A stretch of DNA of 64,000 bases from Oegoconia quadripuncta (GCA_949316235.1 OX438750.1:19718865-19782864); one strand, 5' to 3'. Numbered from the stretch's first letter, positions 1 through 12,847 are shown. Numbers and translations: made by a program. Notes: generated by a model from the letters alone, not told the origin.

Positions 1-2030
1 AGTACCTATTGATGTACATAGATTAAATGTTCTAATTTTGAATTAACTTACTTTTCAGACTCAAAACAATTTACCAAGTTGCGTAGTTTCGGCTTCGTAA
101 ATGTGATAATAAAAATTACAAAGAGTAAGTAGCAATTAATATGTTTTAATGGTCAAAGCTAAGTCCCTCTATATTGGCCCTACTTAGCCTGCATGGTTAC
201 CACACAGATCGTACAAGAATAATAATTTTATATTAAATTATTGTAATTTCGATGTGACTGCTGGAAATCTGGTGCACACATTCACGGGAAGTAATTATAA
301 AACCTTTACATACGGTTTCCGACAGCGCGATCACTCGAATTGTAAAAGTGATTGGGCGAGAATAATGTTAATGGTTGATGAATTATTCATTCAATATTTG
401 TATCAGTATCGATTTATGAAGTAAAGCTGTTTTAAAATTTTCTTACGATCATTTTCGTGTATTAATAAAAGTCGTTTATCAATTATTAATCACCGTAATG
501 TCCAACCTGAGCAAATAAATAATACAAAGTACTTAAAGAACACAGATAAAACTCACTTAAGCTCATCGAATGATCGATCGACCATCCAATGGGCTTACGC
601 TGATTTCTCATTTTTATTACTGTCGCAGAAACCGTCGCTACAACTTTTCGCGTGAAAGGATACCAATAAACGTAACTCCCAGCGCACGTAATAATTTACT
701 ATACACAGGCGTCGTTCACACCACATGCGTCGTATTCATTAGCACATACGAGTAGGCTGGAACCGATGCGAGACTTGTCTAGCTCTTGCGCAAATGTGTA
801 GCACAGTTTATTGGCTGCATGAAATATTATTAGTTTTCAATCGCGTCCGCTTGTCCGGCTGTCCGTTCGGTTGTCGCCGGATGCGTGTCTAACTATTTAT
901 TGATGGGACCAGTTTACTTGCGATTCTTGCGCTATGCGAATTTCACTCCGAGTCTCGAGTCAACCCGTTTTAATTGCCCTGATATAAAATCCCTTTTAAA
1001 TTATCGTCGTTCTCTCAATCAATCAGATATGTCACACAATAAAAGAGCAAAGAAAGTGTAATAAAATTTATATCACCAATTAAATTAGATCAAAAAACTG
1101 GCTTCGTAATGAGGCAATCAATGAGCAGATATTTCATTGCGAATTTCTTCGATAACCTTTTCGGTAACAATGAGGGCGTTTTAGCTCGAATTAAAGTTTC
1201 GTTAAAATACCGCCCCGTGAATATTCACGAGTCGCGCCAAAGAACTTAATGGTACACATAAATTTGACAGAATCCTGTTTTTGTGGCCGCGAGCGCGTCG
1301 CCTTAACGAGACATCTGAATCAAAGACAATGGGTGGTCACCGCCGCTTAATTGATTTGATACTATACAAACCTTCCGTTCTTTCGGGCACGTGGTTTTAA
1401 AATAATGAACTACTTGTTACATAAAAAAGAACACAAAATAAAGCGGTCAATAAAATTTCGACTGAGCCCACCTGATGGCTGGCGCAATACAGTTTCGTTA
1501 CTTTTGTCTTTATTTAAGGACTGTCATTTTTATCATTTTAAGAGACAACCTTATGCATTCGACCCCGTTCGTTTACTGTTTTAATAATGATATCAGTTCA
1601 AATTTTGATAGCGAGCTGTCAGTAACTAAATCCGAATAAAACTTACGTTATACGTAACTATAAATTGAAAATTTAGAAAACCGTCAGCATTGACTGAACA
1701 AATGATTATATCATCCAAGTAAATCATCTTTTATATTGGCTTCAATTTACCACCTAAGATGCTTTTGTATAAATTGGTGAGTGACGCGTACATCTTTAAT
1801 TGTTATATAATATAAGGAATTAATTTTCTAAAATATGTTAGTTAGACTAATATATACGTGTTATATTATATGATGTTGATGTTACGAATAAATAAATAGA
1901 CCTAGACTAATAGATAGGGATAACAGCTAATAATCTTCGAAACGGCTTAGACGATTTCATTATACGTAGCTGAGCACCTATCCCCGAGTTTAAACTTTAA
2001 TAAAAAAAACAGAAAACCCTCCCAATGTCT
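1..2030. other. AT-rich non-coding DNA, no gene seen
   Basis: No open frame with recognisable protein similarity, no tRNA-like head and no clear transposon end was seen. If the hamlet gene reaches this far upstream, this would be intron. A somewhat CpG-richer patch lies around 840-960 and 1190-1350, but nothing specific can be assigned to it. Confidence 0.5.
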
Positions 2031-2034
2031 ATAT

Positions 2035-2175
2035 CATCGAAATACACGAAAAAGCTTTGCGTAACGGCTGAACCAATTTTCATCAAACATAGCTAAGAAA
2101 CTGTCTCCTCATTTAGTAAATATAAAAAAAAACACAAACACATAACACCCGTAGTTATTCGTCGGGGGTTAAAAA
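2035..2175 (+). repeat. Dispersed lepidopteran repeat fragment
   Basis: The segment has a sentence of text shared with 49790-49990: an 'accgattttcatc' stretch, 'cataacacccgt' and then a 'ttcgtcg' motif before 'ggttaaaa'. Two copies in one window, both on the + strand, show it is a dispersed repeat. The parent element is not recognised; it resembles the 3' parts of repeats common in Lepidoptera. Confidence 0.5.
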
Positions 2176-2771
2176 CGAACACACTCGAAGGCAAATACTT
2201 TATGTAAAATATGCCCTGCAGTTGTTATTAACTCCTCTCAGGAAATGAGGACAGCGCTATTTTAATTTACACTTACACCAATATAAAATCAATAACCGTT
2301 TAGGTAATACCATAATAACTAGAGATATTTTAACAGGTACCACCATTAAACACGGTAATCTATAGTACATTAACTGGCTATATAAACATCTAGCATGCGC
2401 CAACGTTGGACGTCGCCGCAATTATGTTGTTACCAAGTCTCCACGTTTTATATCACTTATAATACGTACCTACTCTATAGATAAAGTTTTACTTAAGTCT
2501 GCTTAAGTAAACACTTGATCTAATAAGTATGCCGTGTTAAAGTTAATTATAGTAAAACGCGAGCAAAAATGGGATCCAGATTCTACAGGCTGTGGTAGAT
2601 GTAACTACGCTCTCCTTTGCGGTATCTTGTTGATTGAATCACTGCTTAAGTAATCACTTAGAATATCTGCCACCGAAACAAGAATAGGTCCCATTAAATA
2701 TCTGAAAAAAAATGCACAACAGAAAAGAAAATACAGTTTCAGAAAAGTGATAACAATAGAATGTACAATTT

Positions 2772-3055
2772 GGTAAACAACTTAGGGTTTAGGAATCGCA
2801 GGTCGCGAGTTCGATCACAGCGGAGTACATGTTTAGTACTCGGTTTGGTTGGTGGTAGGGCATTTTAAATGTCCGCCTGAATCTACCGCCAAATAGCAAT
2901 GTTAGTAGCATTGTTGTGTTCCGGTTGCCAGAGCTATAGCTAGTCCCCCAAATGAGATGAGTTTTCCGGGTCGGTATCGATGTCTTCACTTGACGTCAGG
3001 TGTGATTGAGGTCAAGTGCTCACCAGTAGTGCTATTAAAAAGAAAAGAATAATAT
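2772..3055 (+). mobile_element. tRNA-derived SINE, family A (copy A1)
   Basis: A Pol III-type head ends in a degenerate B box ('gagttcgatcac'). It is followed by the family body: 'ggtttggttggtggtaggg', 'ttttaaatgtccgcc', 'agcattgttgtgttccggt' and finally 'gtgtgattgaggtcaagt'. The same order of blocks recurs at least ten times in the window on both strands. The copy is diverged and near full length. Confidence 0.8.
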
Positions 3056-3239
3056 TTTTTTGTCATACATCAACAGTCCTATAGAACTGTTGTATATAAT
3101 CTGTGAGTGTATATAAATTGTACCTCTGGCATGGTGCGATTGACATCACTTTCCATGGAAGGGTTTGCCCTATTCTTTACGCTCGACATGCGGGTTGGCG
3201 ATCGCAAATTTTTGAGAGCTTCGTACACATTGAACTTTG

Positions 3240-3310
3240 CTGTGAAACTCGCGATCCCGTAAGCGCCTTTTACGACAACAAAAAAAGACGGGTTAGTTCT
3301 AGACTACCAG
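3240..3310. repeat. LINE 3' region fragment
   Basis: It contains a variant of the 'cgccttttacgacaac' block seen near other LINE ends in this window (41560, 45590, 50700, 51690, 58280). Only the short shared block supports this assignment. Confidence 0.4.
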
Positions 3311-3989
3311 GAACCACTATCAATTTTAGTGTTGTATGTTCTTGTTAGACCAGAAAATGCGAGAATATTTTTAGTTTATACAAGTGCTGTTAGAATCGAC
3401 ACAACTGTGTACGTTGCTGAATCAACAGAAGGTAATAAAAATCTGAAACAACTTCACTATTAAACAGTTTAATAGTACTAGAAATAACTAACAAGGCGCA
3501 TTTCATAACAAGTTACAAATTACTATCTAGAATTATAATCATAAATAGATATTGAGTGAAAACTCGTCCATGTGTTTGCGACATGCGCGTGCGACGCAGA
3601 TGTCCCTCTAACAAGAGCGAAGTGGACTCTCGCGGTGTCTAAATTCCGTACGACGACGACGACGTGCCGCTCTCGAGAAATCTTAAGCAGTTGCCAACCT
3701 TTCGTATCGATGCACAGATTTATATAAAAACTTGAGTTTTATTTTATGTTGACCATATTGTAAAAATTATACCTATAAGTTTCTTCTTCGAAATATGTAT
3801 TTATTTATTTTTATCTTTGTTTCAGGTAACATTACAAGCTTGCTTAATACCAAGTAGTTTCCCCGGAAGCTATCTGCAAATACAATGCCGAATAGGTAAG
3901 AAGACAACTGTATCTACACAATCAAATTACTTCTTATTACAGGTCTACAAATCCATGAATTGCGATGTTGCGCAATAAATTATTTATAG

Positions 3990-4318
3990 ATTTGAGACAT
4001 ATCCGCTCCTAATGCTGGGATATTATTATAGTCTCCTCTCACTGGGAGAGGGCATGGGCATAATGCACCGCGCGGGCCTAGTGCGGTGTGGTGGATTTGT
4101 GTCAGACTAGTGATCACCTGACAGTTAGTGTTTTTAAGCCGCCCATGCCTTGTAGGCCAGGACTTTGTGTAACGATTGCCTTCAATTGAAAACAACCGAG
4201 ACCGACAATTTAAAATGCCCTCCGAAGTAAGGAGGCTCGTATTAAACCATTGTGGTCACCCATTCAAGGACCGACCTAACTAACTTCGCTAATCTAACAT
4301 TAATAGCAAATGCGACTG
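3990..4318 (-). mobile_element. 5S rRNA-derived SINE (family D, copy D1)
   Basis: Read on the minus strand, the head (4236-4318) contains 'gcgaagttag' then 'ggtcggtccttgaatggg' and 'tgaccac'. These align in order with the internal control region of eukaryotic 5S rRNA (GAAGTTAAGCAAC, GGTCAGTACTTGGATGGGTGACC). The body has 'ggttgttttcaattgaaggc', the right end the family tail 'ctctcccagtgagagg'. A 5S-derived head followed by a LINE-like tail defines the SINE3 class. The copy is close to full length and diverged. Confidence 0.8.
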
Positions 4319-4393
4319 CGCCAGGAGAGGTTCGTATATTGTAGTATTTTTATTCAACTATACATAACATAAACATAGAAGCTTCACCGAATA

Positions 4394-4650
4394 TTACAAT
4401 ACAATACAAATATTCTTTATCGTACACCAACAGTAGTTAATAAATAAATATTTCGGACACTCACAACAATCGTCTAGTCCCAAACTAAGTAAAGCTTGTG
4501 CTATGGATACTAGATAACGGATAAACATACATAAATATTTATATAAACATCCATGACTCGGGAATAAATGTTCGTATTCATCACACAAAAATTTACCCCT
4601 CGCGAGATTCGAACCCGCAACTCACTATCCACTACACCAACCGGTCGTCA
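4394..4650 (-). mobile_element. tRNA-derived SINE, family C (copy C1)
   Basis: On the minus strand the head reads '...tggtgtagtggatagtgag' and then a B box 'ggttcgaatctcgc'. The body carries 'gatgaatacgaacatttatt' and ends near 'tagactagatgattgttgtg' with an AT-rich tail. Sister copies lie at 20683, 33390, 46118, 48879, 50845 and 51722. Confidence 0.8.
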
Positions 4651-4659
4651 AGTTACAGT

Positions 4660-6155
4660 AGCATATTATATATTTGTCAACTTTTACCAGACCCATAAGA
4701 ATTCTATTCTTTCGCATTGAATCTTTTCGAATTATTATTATAATATTTTATATAAACACTCCAAATGGTTACGCAACCCTGGTCAGTTTCACCGCGAGAA
4801 CCAGTCCGCGGCGTGCTGGCCGATGCATCGATCCTGGCTAATCGTAATTAACGACACCGCTCCATGAAATCGAGTAATGTCGACAAATCATTCCATAATC
4901 ATCGTTCAAACGTGTGGCCTTTCATTACATTTTGTGAAATTAGATATGATACGACAAAAAAATTCATATGGAGTTCGCAAAATTTTTAACAAAATAGAAA
5001 ACGAGAGAAATGTTAAAAATATATATATTTCTCTCTTCAAGACAATACACAGCTATGGGACATTTGTAGGTAGAATACACGTAGGGTGCACGATATTACC
5101 AACTAAAGAAATAATTATAGATAGATATGCATAAAAATAATAATAATATCATATTAATAGACTTAATTATCCATAAATAATAAATAAATATATATAAATA
5201 GTTAATATATAGTATAAAACACAATCGCTAGAAGCACTTATTGATAGTCAACTAATGTTCACGAGGCGGGAGTTAACGAAAGAAAAAGTCAGAGACCTAA
5301 GTAGTGGCTTTTGACTTGAAATTTAAAAATATTTAAAGATTAAGCGAATATTTACATATTAAACTAATGCGTCAAAATCATGATGGAGTATTAAAACTAT
5401 TAAAAGCTTGTTTAAATGTATTTTTAATGTAGAACTTATTTCAATTAGACACCAGCAGTTTCTGATAGAGGGTACGGAACCCTAATGATAACAAACCAAT
5501 AATTCTTTATAATGAGGTTTCCTTCACTAAACGCCGTAATGAGACGAAAACATTCTTACGGGGTTCTCAAAATCACAAGGAGCGAAAGTTCTGGCAACAA
5601 AATTGTTCCAAGCACACTGCAGCCTTTTTCACTCAAATTGGAGTATTGTGCCCTCCCCTTGAAATGAGATCAGGACCGCTTTTACTTGGACCACCACGCC
5701 TCCCGACACTTGTTTATAATGACATTAAAATTGTATGAAGATGATATAAGATAGAGCTCTCTTTAAACTGGACGGACATAATGATATTCTCGCGTGTGGT
5801 CCCAAACTTCTGAGTATGAATTTCTTAGTCTACTCGTATATTGTGTGTAAATTTATAGTACCGCAAATATAAGATGATTTACATGCTAATGATCTAATTC
5901 TCAATCAAAAAACTCAATTAATGCGTTTGGAGTATCATATCAATTAAAATTGGGCTTTGAATTAGACATGTTGATGTTTATTTATTACCTTCATCGCATG
6001 GCTATAATGGCAGTGTGTATTCTTAATTACCAAATGATACGAAGGATAAATTTTATGATACCTACCGAACCACTACCTACCGAGGGCGTTAAAGAACAGC
6101 TCTATTAACATATGTTGTCCTTTATTTTTGACAACATTTGGCAAAATTTTAGCAG
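4660..6155. other. AT-rich non-coding DNA
   Basis: No gene was recognised. An 85-codon open frame at 4877-5134 has AT-driven composition, no domain signature and lies in repeat-rich DNA, so it is not called a gene. Confidence 0.5.
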
Positions 6156-6159
6156 CTAC

Positions 6160-6488
6160 TGTAGCTCAACATAAGCAACATGGGGTTTACGAATCGGAGG
6201 TTGTGGGATCGATCCCTAGTGGGGTACAGTTTAGTATTCGATTTGGTTGATGGTAGGGCATTTTAAAAATGATCGCCTCGCTAGTTAGCGAGATGATGGT
6301 AGCTACCATCATCTTATCTAAGTCTGTGGCGAAACTGCAATGTTAATGGTATAGTAGTGTTTCGGATGTCAAAGATAAGATAGCCAGTCCCCCAAATAAG
6401 ATGAGGTTTCCGGGTCAGAACGCTTCCACCTTCGGCCTCATCTTCACTTAACATTAGGTGTGAGGTCAAGTGTTAACCCGTTGTGCAT
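6160..6488 (+). mobile_element. tRNA-derived SINE, family A (copy A2) with internal palindromes
   Basis: The head has 'gtttacgaatcggaggt' and a B box 'gggatcgatccc'. The body and end ('cttaacattaggtgtgagg') match family A. Unlike the sister copies, the middle carries a stem-loop at 6277-6292 (CTCGCTA, GT loop, TAGCGAG) followed by a perfect 22-bp palindrome at 6292-6313. Confidence 0.8.
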
Positions 6489-6999
6489 ATTTTATCACGA
6501 AATTTTGGAAACGAGATTATATTCAGACCGGTAAATGATTTTGAAGACCGGTAAATCAGAAGTAGTTATCAATTTCTAAATGCATGCTTCTGTTCCACTG
6601 ATTCCCTGTTTCTAGAATTTCTACATGCTAATTGTTCACATTCAGTTTTAGATATTTTTGATCGTAAGTGGTAAATAATGTTTCTATAAAAGTATATACT
6701 CGTACTTCATGTTTTAGTTAAATATTGCCGGTCTATCGTAAACAGATCGAGTGACTAAATAAAGAGCAGTTTCACCGTTAATGGCAACTGACATCTTCGG
6801 AACATCGTACGTACTCAGCACTGGTTTTTTTATTAGGGATTACTTGTTTCATTTTCATTCTATCGATAATCTGCTATATATAAGGTCGATAAGGATTAAA
6901 TTATTATTAAATAACACACTAACGGTTGTCTGGTAGAAATCGCTTATTACCGATAAGACTGCCTGGTAGTACAATTATTATTTTTTGAAGCAATATTTA

Positions 7000-7055
7000 T
7001 GAAGTGTATTGTATAGAAGTGCAATAAAGTGTACTTGATTGATTGATTGACTAAC
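7000..7055 (+). repeat. LINE 3' tail with (GATT)n
   Basis: The stretch 'gtgcaataaagtgtacttga' runs into 'ttgattgattga'. A nearly identical tail occurs at 42550-42590, which marks both as 3' ends of one LINE family with short tandem tails. Confidence 0.5.
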
Positions 7056-7805
7056 GGCTATTTATCGATATTGGTGAGTACTTACATATGCCGTGTTTTT
7101 TTGGGCACATAAAAGAATGAGTCTAATTCTTCCTCTGCGTATATTATTTAAACATAACAGCTTAGATAATTGATGAACAGCATCGTCATTCGTGCCAAAT
7201 GTTTGTCAAATACCAGCCGAACGCAAGGATTGGCCACTGGACGGAATAAACTCTCGTAATTGTCCGATACATTTCTTTATTTATACATTACACACGATTC
7301 AGAGTACAATACAAGAATACGAAAGAAGGAGACACCGAAATGTTATTGAAGTTACACAACTGAAAATGGCTAAGTAAAAGATTATCAATAACATCGATAA
7401 AAATTATCGACACTTTTCCCATCTCTCGGAATTAGTGCACGGTCTCCGGATGGGCAAGATCAGTATGTAAAGCAGGTGCGACTCGCGAGGCCGCGCCGTG
7501 TAAGGTATAATGGTACACTCGAAGGCTTTCCAGGATTATTTCCTCTGCCTCTGGCCGCGAGAAAGTCTTTCGGCGCGTTAGTGATTAACTACGCCCGTTT
7601 TGGTTTATAACCTAACTCAATTAAAATAACATACGCAGTTCTAACTCTTGTCGATTGACACTATACATCACCAGACTTACGTCCCGATTGTTGAGAAGTA
7701 ATGAGAGGAGCTCACTAAGACTAAGCCCGCGAAATTTAATGGTAATGTAATTTAAGCGTTATCACGTGATTGATTAACAAATATCCAAAGTTTTTTCATA
7801 ATACA

Positions 7806-7930
7806 ACTAGCTTTCCGACCGCGGTTTCGCCCACGTGAAATTACGTTATTGCGGACTTTTTCGGAATCAAAAGTAGCCTACGTCTCTAATTCTCAGGCTA
7901 CGTTTCTGCAAAATTTCAATTATTCATCAT
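7806..7930 (-). mobile_element. Helitron-like element fragment (3' end)
   Basis: On the minus strand the end is 'cggtcggaaagctagtt', giving the CTAG|T terminus shared with the copies at 18020, 42710 and 13905. The interior 'caaaagtagcctacgt' also matches the body of this family. It is truncated. Confidence 0.5.
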
Positions 7931-8222
7931 GTTAACTGTCACGGGCGATAGGTCGTCAGAACTCCATCCTGCTCCATCACGAGCACGTTCAATAAGCCTA
8001 TCCAGTTTTTAAAATCTTAGACATTTCCTTTTTATTTCGAAAATGTAAAACATGTAAGCACTAGATCGTACTTCGTTTAACTATTACTCAAAGTTTCGTG
8101 ATTCTACCTAAAGTTACGTAATGGAGCCGTCCATTGCACTTTCAGGCGTAACTATGGCGACAGATTTTGTTTAATCGAGTAAATTTCAAGGATCCATGTT
8201 TTCGAAACACATGATCACCAGC

Positions 8223-8281
8223 ATAAGTCTAACCGTCGGGTTAGACTTATCCTTTTTGAGGCTGTCGAGCCTCAAAAAGGA
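8223..8281. repeat. Two tandem perfect hairpins with identical GTCG loops
   Basis: Hairpin 1 (8223-8250) has a perfect 12-bp stem around loop GTCG. Hairpin 2 (8250-8281) has a perfect 14-bp stem (left arm starts TCCTTTTTGAGG) around another GTCG loop. They touch each other. A dispersed repeat with a short GTAT microsatellite follows at about 8290-8450. Confidence 0.85.
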
Positions 8282-8527
8282 GGGTAATGTTTTTCAAGTG
8301 TATGTATGTATGTATTAATGCAGTTTTCTATGTTACCTCCTGTAGCCTAAACGGCTCAACCGATTTTGAAGTCCCTTGCACTTCATTCGAATCGGCTTGA
8401 TCTCTAGTGTGGATACATTTTATGGTAAAAAATCCAACATGGCGCCCCCAAAATACAAAATATGCTGTCGGGTTTTTTGGTTTTAAAATTTTTTTACCTT
8501 CGACTTCATCTTACTACGACGACTAAC

Positions 8528-8740
8528 TCGTACTTGACCTCAATCACACCTGATGTTAAGTGAAGATGAAGTCGAAGGTGGAAGCGTACTGACCCGGAAA
8601 CCCCAACACATTTGCGGGGCTGGCTATTTTATCTCTGACAACCGGAACACAACAATGCTATTAACATTGCTGCTTGGCGGCAGATTTAGATAAGATGGTA
8701 GTAGTCAGGCTGACATTTTAAATGCTTTAAGAGTTATTTA
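8528..8740 (-). mobile_element. tRNA-derived SINE, family A (copy A3, head missing)
   Basis: The order is reversed relative to A1: 'cttgacctcaatcacacctg', 'gacccggaaaccccaac', 'aacaatgctattaacattgc', 'ggcagatttagataag'. The tRNA-like head is truncated at 8735-8740. Confidence 0.8.
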
Positions 8741-8812
8741 TTACATAATTTGTACGTCGACCCCAAATAACTTGGTACTAGGGCATGAAGATGATGAATT
8801 AATACAAAGTGA

Positions 8813-8925
8813 ATGCTTATTGCGCGGCGTAGGACATCCACTCACAAGGTGGACAGACGACCTGATAAAAGTCGCGGGAAATCGTCAGATGCAGGCAGCT
8901 TCCGACAGGTTCCTCTGTCCTGTGA
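8813..8925 (+). pseudogene. LINE ORF2 C-terminal fragment
   Basis: Translation gives GRPLTRWTDDLIKVAGNR and then MQAASDR, the GRPxxRWxDDL motif typical of the extreme C-terminus of insect non-LTR retrotransposon ORF2 proteins. A matching but internally deleted copy is on the minus strand at 21140-21240. Only about 35 codons remain, with no reverse transcriptase domain, so it is a dead fragment. Confidence 0.7.
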
Positions 8926-9554
8926 GTTTTGTTTCGACTTAACTTTACTACCGCGTTCACGTTTACGTGACGATTTGTATGAACAAATGTGCAGCGCCTC
9001 TAGATAGTTTGCAAAACGATTTTTTTTATAGATAGGTACTTTTTGCGTAAACGCGAACGCGATGGTAAAGTTAAAAACGAGACAAAACTCACACTTCGCA
9101 CACTGGTCCTAAGCCAAGTGAGGTCTGATCGAATCTTAGAAATACTACTTAAATAGTACTTAATACTTGCCTTATAAACATACGCTTATTTTCCTAAGTT
9201 TACGTCAAAGTTAAATTAGAACTCGTTACTCGCGTAAGTCGCAGCGCTTACTTAAAAATACAGTTTATTTCATAACGAAAGCGGTGTCAGCTACTAGTTT
9301 TTATAACTAATGAAACAGGAAGCCGGGCAGCTCTCGCCTCAATATTAATTAAACCCATTATAATTAACGCAACAACAATCAACCAGAAAAACTATGTGTC
9401 GATATTGATGCGAAAAAAAAACAATTTGTTGTAGATGCCACTACTGAAAAAGTCTCTTTCATCTGGAAAAGGGGTCCTTTTATTTCACCTGTGATATTTA
9501 TGCAAATATTTTAGGTACAGTTGTATTCAAAAGTGCAGTTACTCGTGGCATTGT

Positions 9555-9893
9555 GAAGCACTCGTGGCGCTGTCGCATTCGCTATTCGTTTTCGATTAGT
9601 GGAGTTAAGCAATTTCTGGTGCGGTCGGTCGTTGGATGACTGACCACTAGTGGCATTTTATTATGAGTGTTTTCGTGCTTCGTAGGGCACGTTAAATAGT
9701 CGGTCCCGGTTGTTTTCAATTGAAGGCAGTCGTTAAGCTAAGTCGGTGGCCTAGAGGCAGCTTAAAAACACTGTCAGGTGGCCACTAGTCTGACATAAAT
9801 CTACCAATCCGCACAGTGCTCGCGTGGTAGAGTATGGCCCACACCCTCTCCCAGTGAGAGGAGGTTGTGCCCCAATAGTGGGGACGTGTGAAC
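9555..9893 (+). mobile_element. 5S rRNA-derived SINE (family D, copy D2)
   Basis: The head reads 'cgattagtggagttaagcaa' followed by 'ggtcggtcgttggatgac', aligned to the 5S rRNA internal promoter. The body has 'ggttgttttcaattgaaggc' and 'cggtggcctagaggcagc'. The tail has 'ctctcccagtgagaggagg' and 'ccccaatagtgggg'. It appears full length. Confidence 0.85.
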
Positions 9894-12581
9894 TCAAATG
9901 ATTTAGATTTTTTCAAGAACCTTTGTATTTAAGGCGAATATCAAGTAACATTCTTGTGTATTACGATGTACTAGACGAGAATTAAACGAAATTAAATGCC
10001 GATAAACGACGGTTATGATTTATTTGAAGACGTTATGTTTGTGTGTGTGTCCAGTCTTTGTCCGGACGTATCTGCGATAGTACGCGGTCCGATGTGAGTG
10101 TGATTTTTTTTATATTAAAGACGAAACGAGGGGAGAGCTTTTTAGCTATGTTTGATGAAATAGTCGTTTCGAATATATTTAACTTTTAACACAGTTTTAT
10201 GGTGTTTTTCGATAATATCATAGTCTTACGAGGGTTTTCTATTTTTTTTTTCATATTTAAACCCGGGGATAGTTTCTTAGCCATATTTGATGAAAGTCGG
10301 TTAAGCTGTTTCGAAGATATTTAGCATCCGACACAATTGTTTTAGTTTATCTGGATGATAAACCTAATCATATTTTAAAAATTCATGAGATGTTTGTAAA
10401 AAAAATATCGTTTGAACTTGGCCTATATCACCACAATTTCGGACGCGACTGTACATTGCATTAGTGAATTAATACGTAGCTTCTTAAGTGATGAACACAG
10501 TAAAGCTAATTTCACTTAATACTCTTCAAATCGTAATTCATTTCACAGAACATGTAGTTTATTATCACTTTAAAATCTCATAAATATTAAAACCTTCGCG
10601 TCTTAACTCGTAATGTTTACAACTAACCGTTCAAACGGTAAAGTATCCAGTAAATCCTAAGTTTAGATAAAATTCATGTTGTCCCCCACAAACATGGATT
10701 TATTCGTGCCTCTCCGCAGTTAGTAGCAAATCAATAGGTCTGTGCCGCTTGCGCATCGGAAGTGGCTCAGTCGCCCCCGCGCCATTGTGCGCCACTGCCG
10801 CCATCTATCGGCCGAAGCCCGTATTTTACAATTCACCGCTCGTTTACAGTAATGTTCCGTACAACGGTCGTTTATTAACTCTCTGATTATTTCTAATAGG
10901 AATTTATTTATGTTGTTTTGATATGGTAAAAATTTGCGCTTGCTAGCTATTATACAAATCTTTAATATTATTAGAGTTGATAAAACTCACGTGAGGCATG
11001 CTTTTCTCTTTCGAAATTTGTATGTAAAATAATATAAAAATAGTGCATCCAAAATCTAAAAGAAAAAGGCAGCTTTACAATTTTCTATTAACTTCTAAGA
11101 AATACAAAGTATCTATGGCCCTGAGCCTGTACATTAATACGAGTACATACAATGAAACAAGACGAAAGTTTTTAATTACCTCTCTTAACGTGTACGTGCA
11201 TCAAAACTTAATTTAAAGATTCAATCACCTTAATCTTCGCATTCACTAGCTTAATTAGAACACATTTTGTATACTATAGAATTCAGTTCTTAATTAAGGA
11301 AGCGTTTTCGGCGATCACTTATTAATTAAAAACGCATCGCCATTTAAACGTCAGCCATGGAATATTCAGGTTTTTTTGTTCCTCATTAATGAGGTCCATA
11401 CTTGGAGATGTCCGCTCCAGAATTTGCATTGATCCAAGTAACGTAATTGCACATGTAGAAAATTGCCTCTTAAATGAAACCAATTTGGACTCGACCTTTG
11501 ATGGGGCGTTTGTCAACCAGATGTATTGATGGGCTATTCAGTAGTGAAATTATAGAACCAATTCAAAATCAGTCTCGGGGACGAATGGAAGGCATTCTTT
11601 CTAAAGGGTTTATGTTGTAATTCGTTATTTTGATCGACTTAAACGCAGTAAAATGTCTACTTAAACTATTAGTACTAAACTAATTAATCCTATTCAATAG
11701 TTTACTTCTAAAGCCAAATTATATTCCTCTTACCTAACTATTAGGGACGTAAATACTCGTATACATTTGAGAATAATAATGATAAATAACAATAAGTTAA
11801 AAATAACTGTTTGGTTGTTACCATTTCACGACTAAACCTCTGTAGCAATCGTCTTAATATTTTAACAACGTGGGACCTGGAGGACATAGGTTTCAACCTG
11901 AAAAAGCTGGGGGTAAAGCCTTTTAAAGCGGGCACAGTCGCAGGTAGAAAACTAGTTACATAAATAAATCTATCAAATACACTATTAGTTTTGACACCAT
12001 ATTTATGTTAGATGTAAATATACGATGATAATAAAGGCACAAATACCTGGAATTCATGGCTGATCATAAATCGAAGGAGCAATCTTACTAACATTTTGGT
12101 TCTGAGCTATATTTATTTTTGCAAAATTGACCGTATTAGGAAGATGCGAAATAAACAAACGATTTCCTAATATAATAGGGTGTACATTAGGAAAATAAAC
12201 AATATGCTCTCTAGGCAAACAACTAACTTAAACAATACTATCAACATTGCCATCGACAATACAGACTGAATAACTAAACGGGTGTCACCTGTCCGTCGTC
12301 GAATATAAGTGTTAATACTTCAAAGCCACAGTATCGTATTACCGCTGAATATCTGACAATAAACAATAGAGCAGCGGTCTGCGCTGGCGCGGACACGTGG
12401 GCAGGTTATAATGCCAAAAGTTACCTAACACTGCACGTCTAACATTACTTTATATTTAGTAACAGAATGTAGCTAGAGCATAATAGTGAGTAAGGATATT
12501 CAGATTCTCGCAAAAATAGAAACGATAAATTAAAAGTACATTGAAAACAATTTACACAAGTGGCTTTTATTTCAGTGAAGT

Positions 12582-12599
12582 TCTCTCTCTCTCTCTCTC
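12582..12599. repeat. (CT)n microsatellite
   Basis: An uninterrupted run of CT dinucleotides starts inside 'gttctctctctctctc'. Confidence 0.9.
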
Positions 12600-12815
12600 C
12601 GATGTGCGTCATCAGACTTTAATCAAATTTTTATAAAAAATATAAACAACAAAATCGTTAACAATTGACGAAAATATAGGCGAACGTATACATTAAAAAC
12701 ATTTTTGCCATAAGATGAAGAATACTATTACTAAGTATGAATAATAACGAGACATCGTAGTGTTGCGGAAGATTGACGTAGCTATATGTATAACTATAAC
12801 GGCGACGTTCTAATC

Positions 12816-12847
12816 CTTTTATCCTGTCTTCTAAGACAGGATAAAAG
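12816..12847. repeat. Perfect 15-bp hairpin, 2-nt loop
   Basis: The left arm CTTTTATCCTGTCTT and right arm AAGACAGGATAAAAG are exact reverse complements separated by CT. It is followed by T-rich repeat text (12890-12950) resembling the text after the twin hairpins at 8223-8281. Confidence 0.9.
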
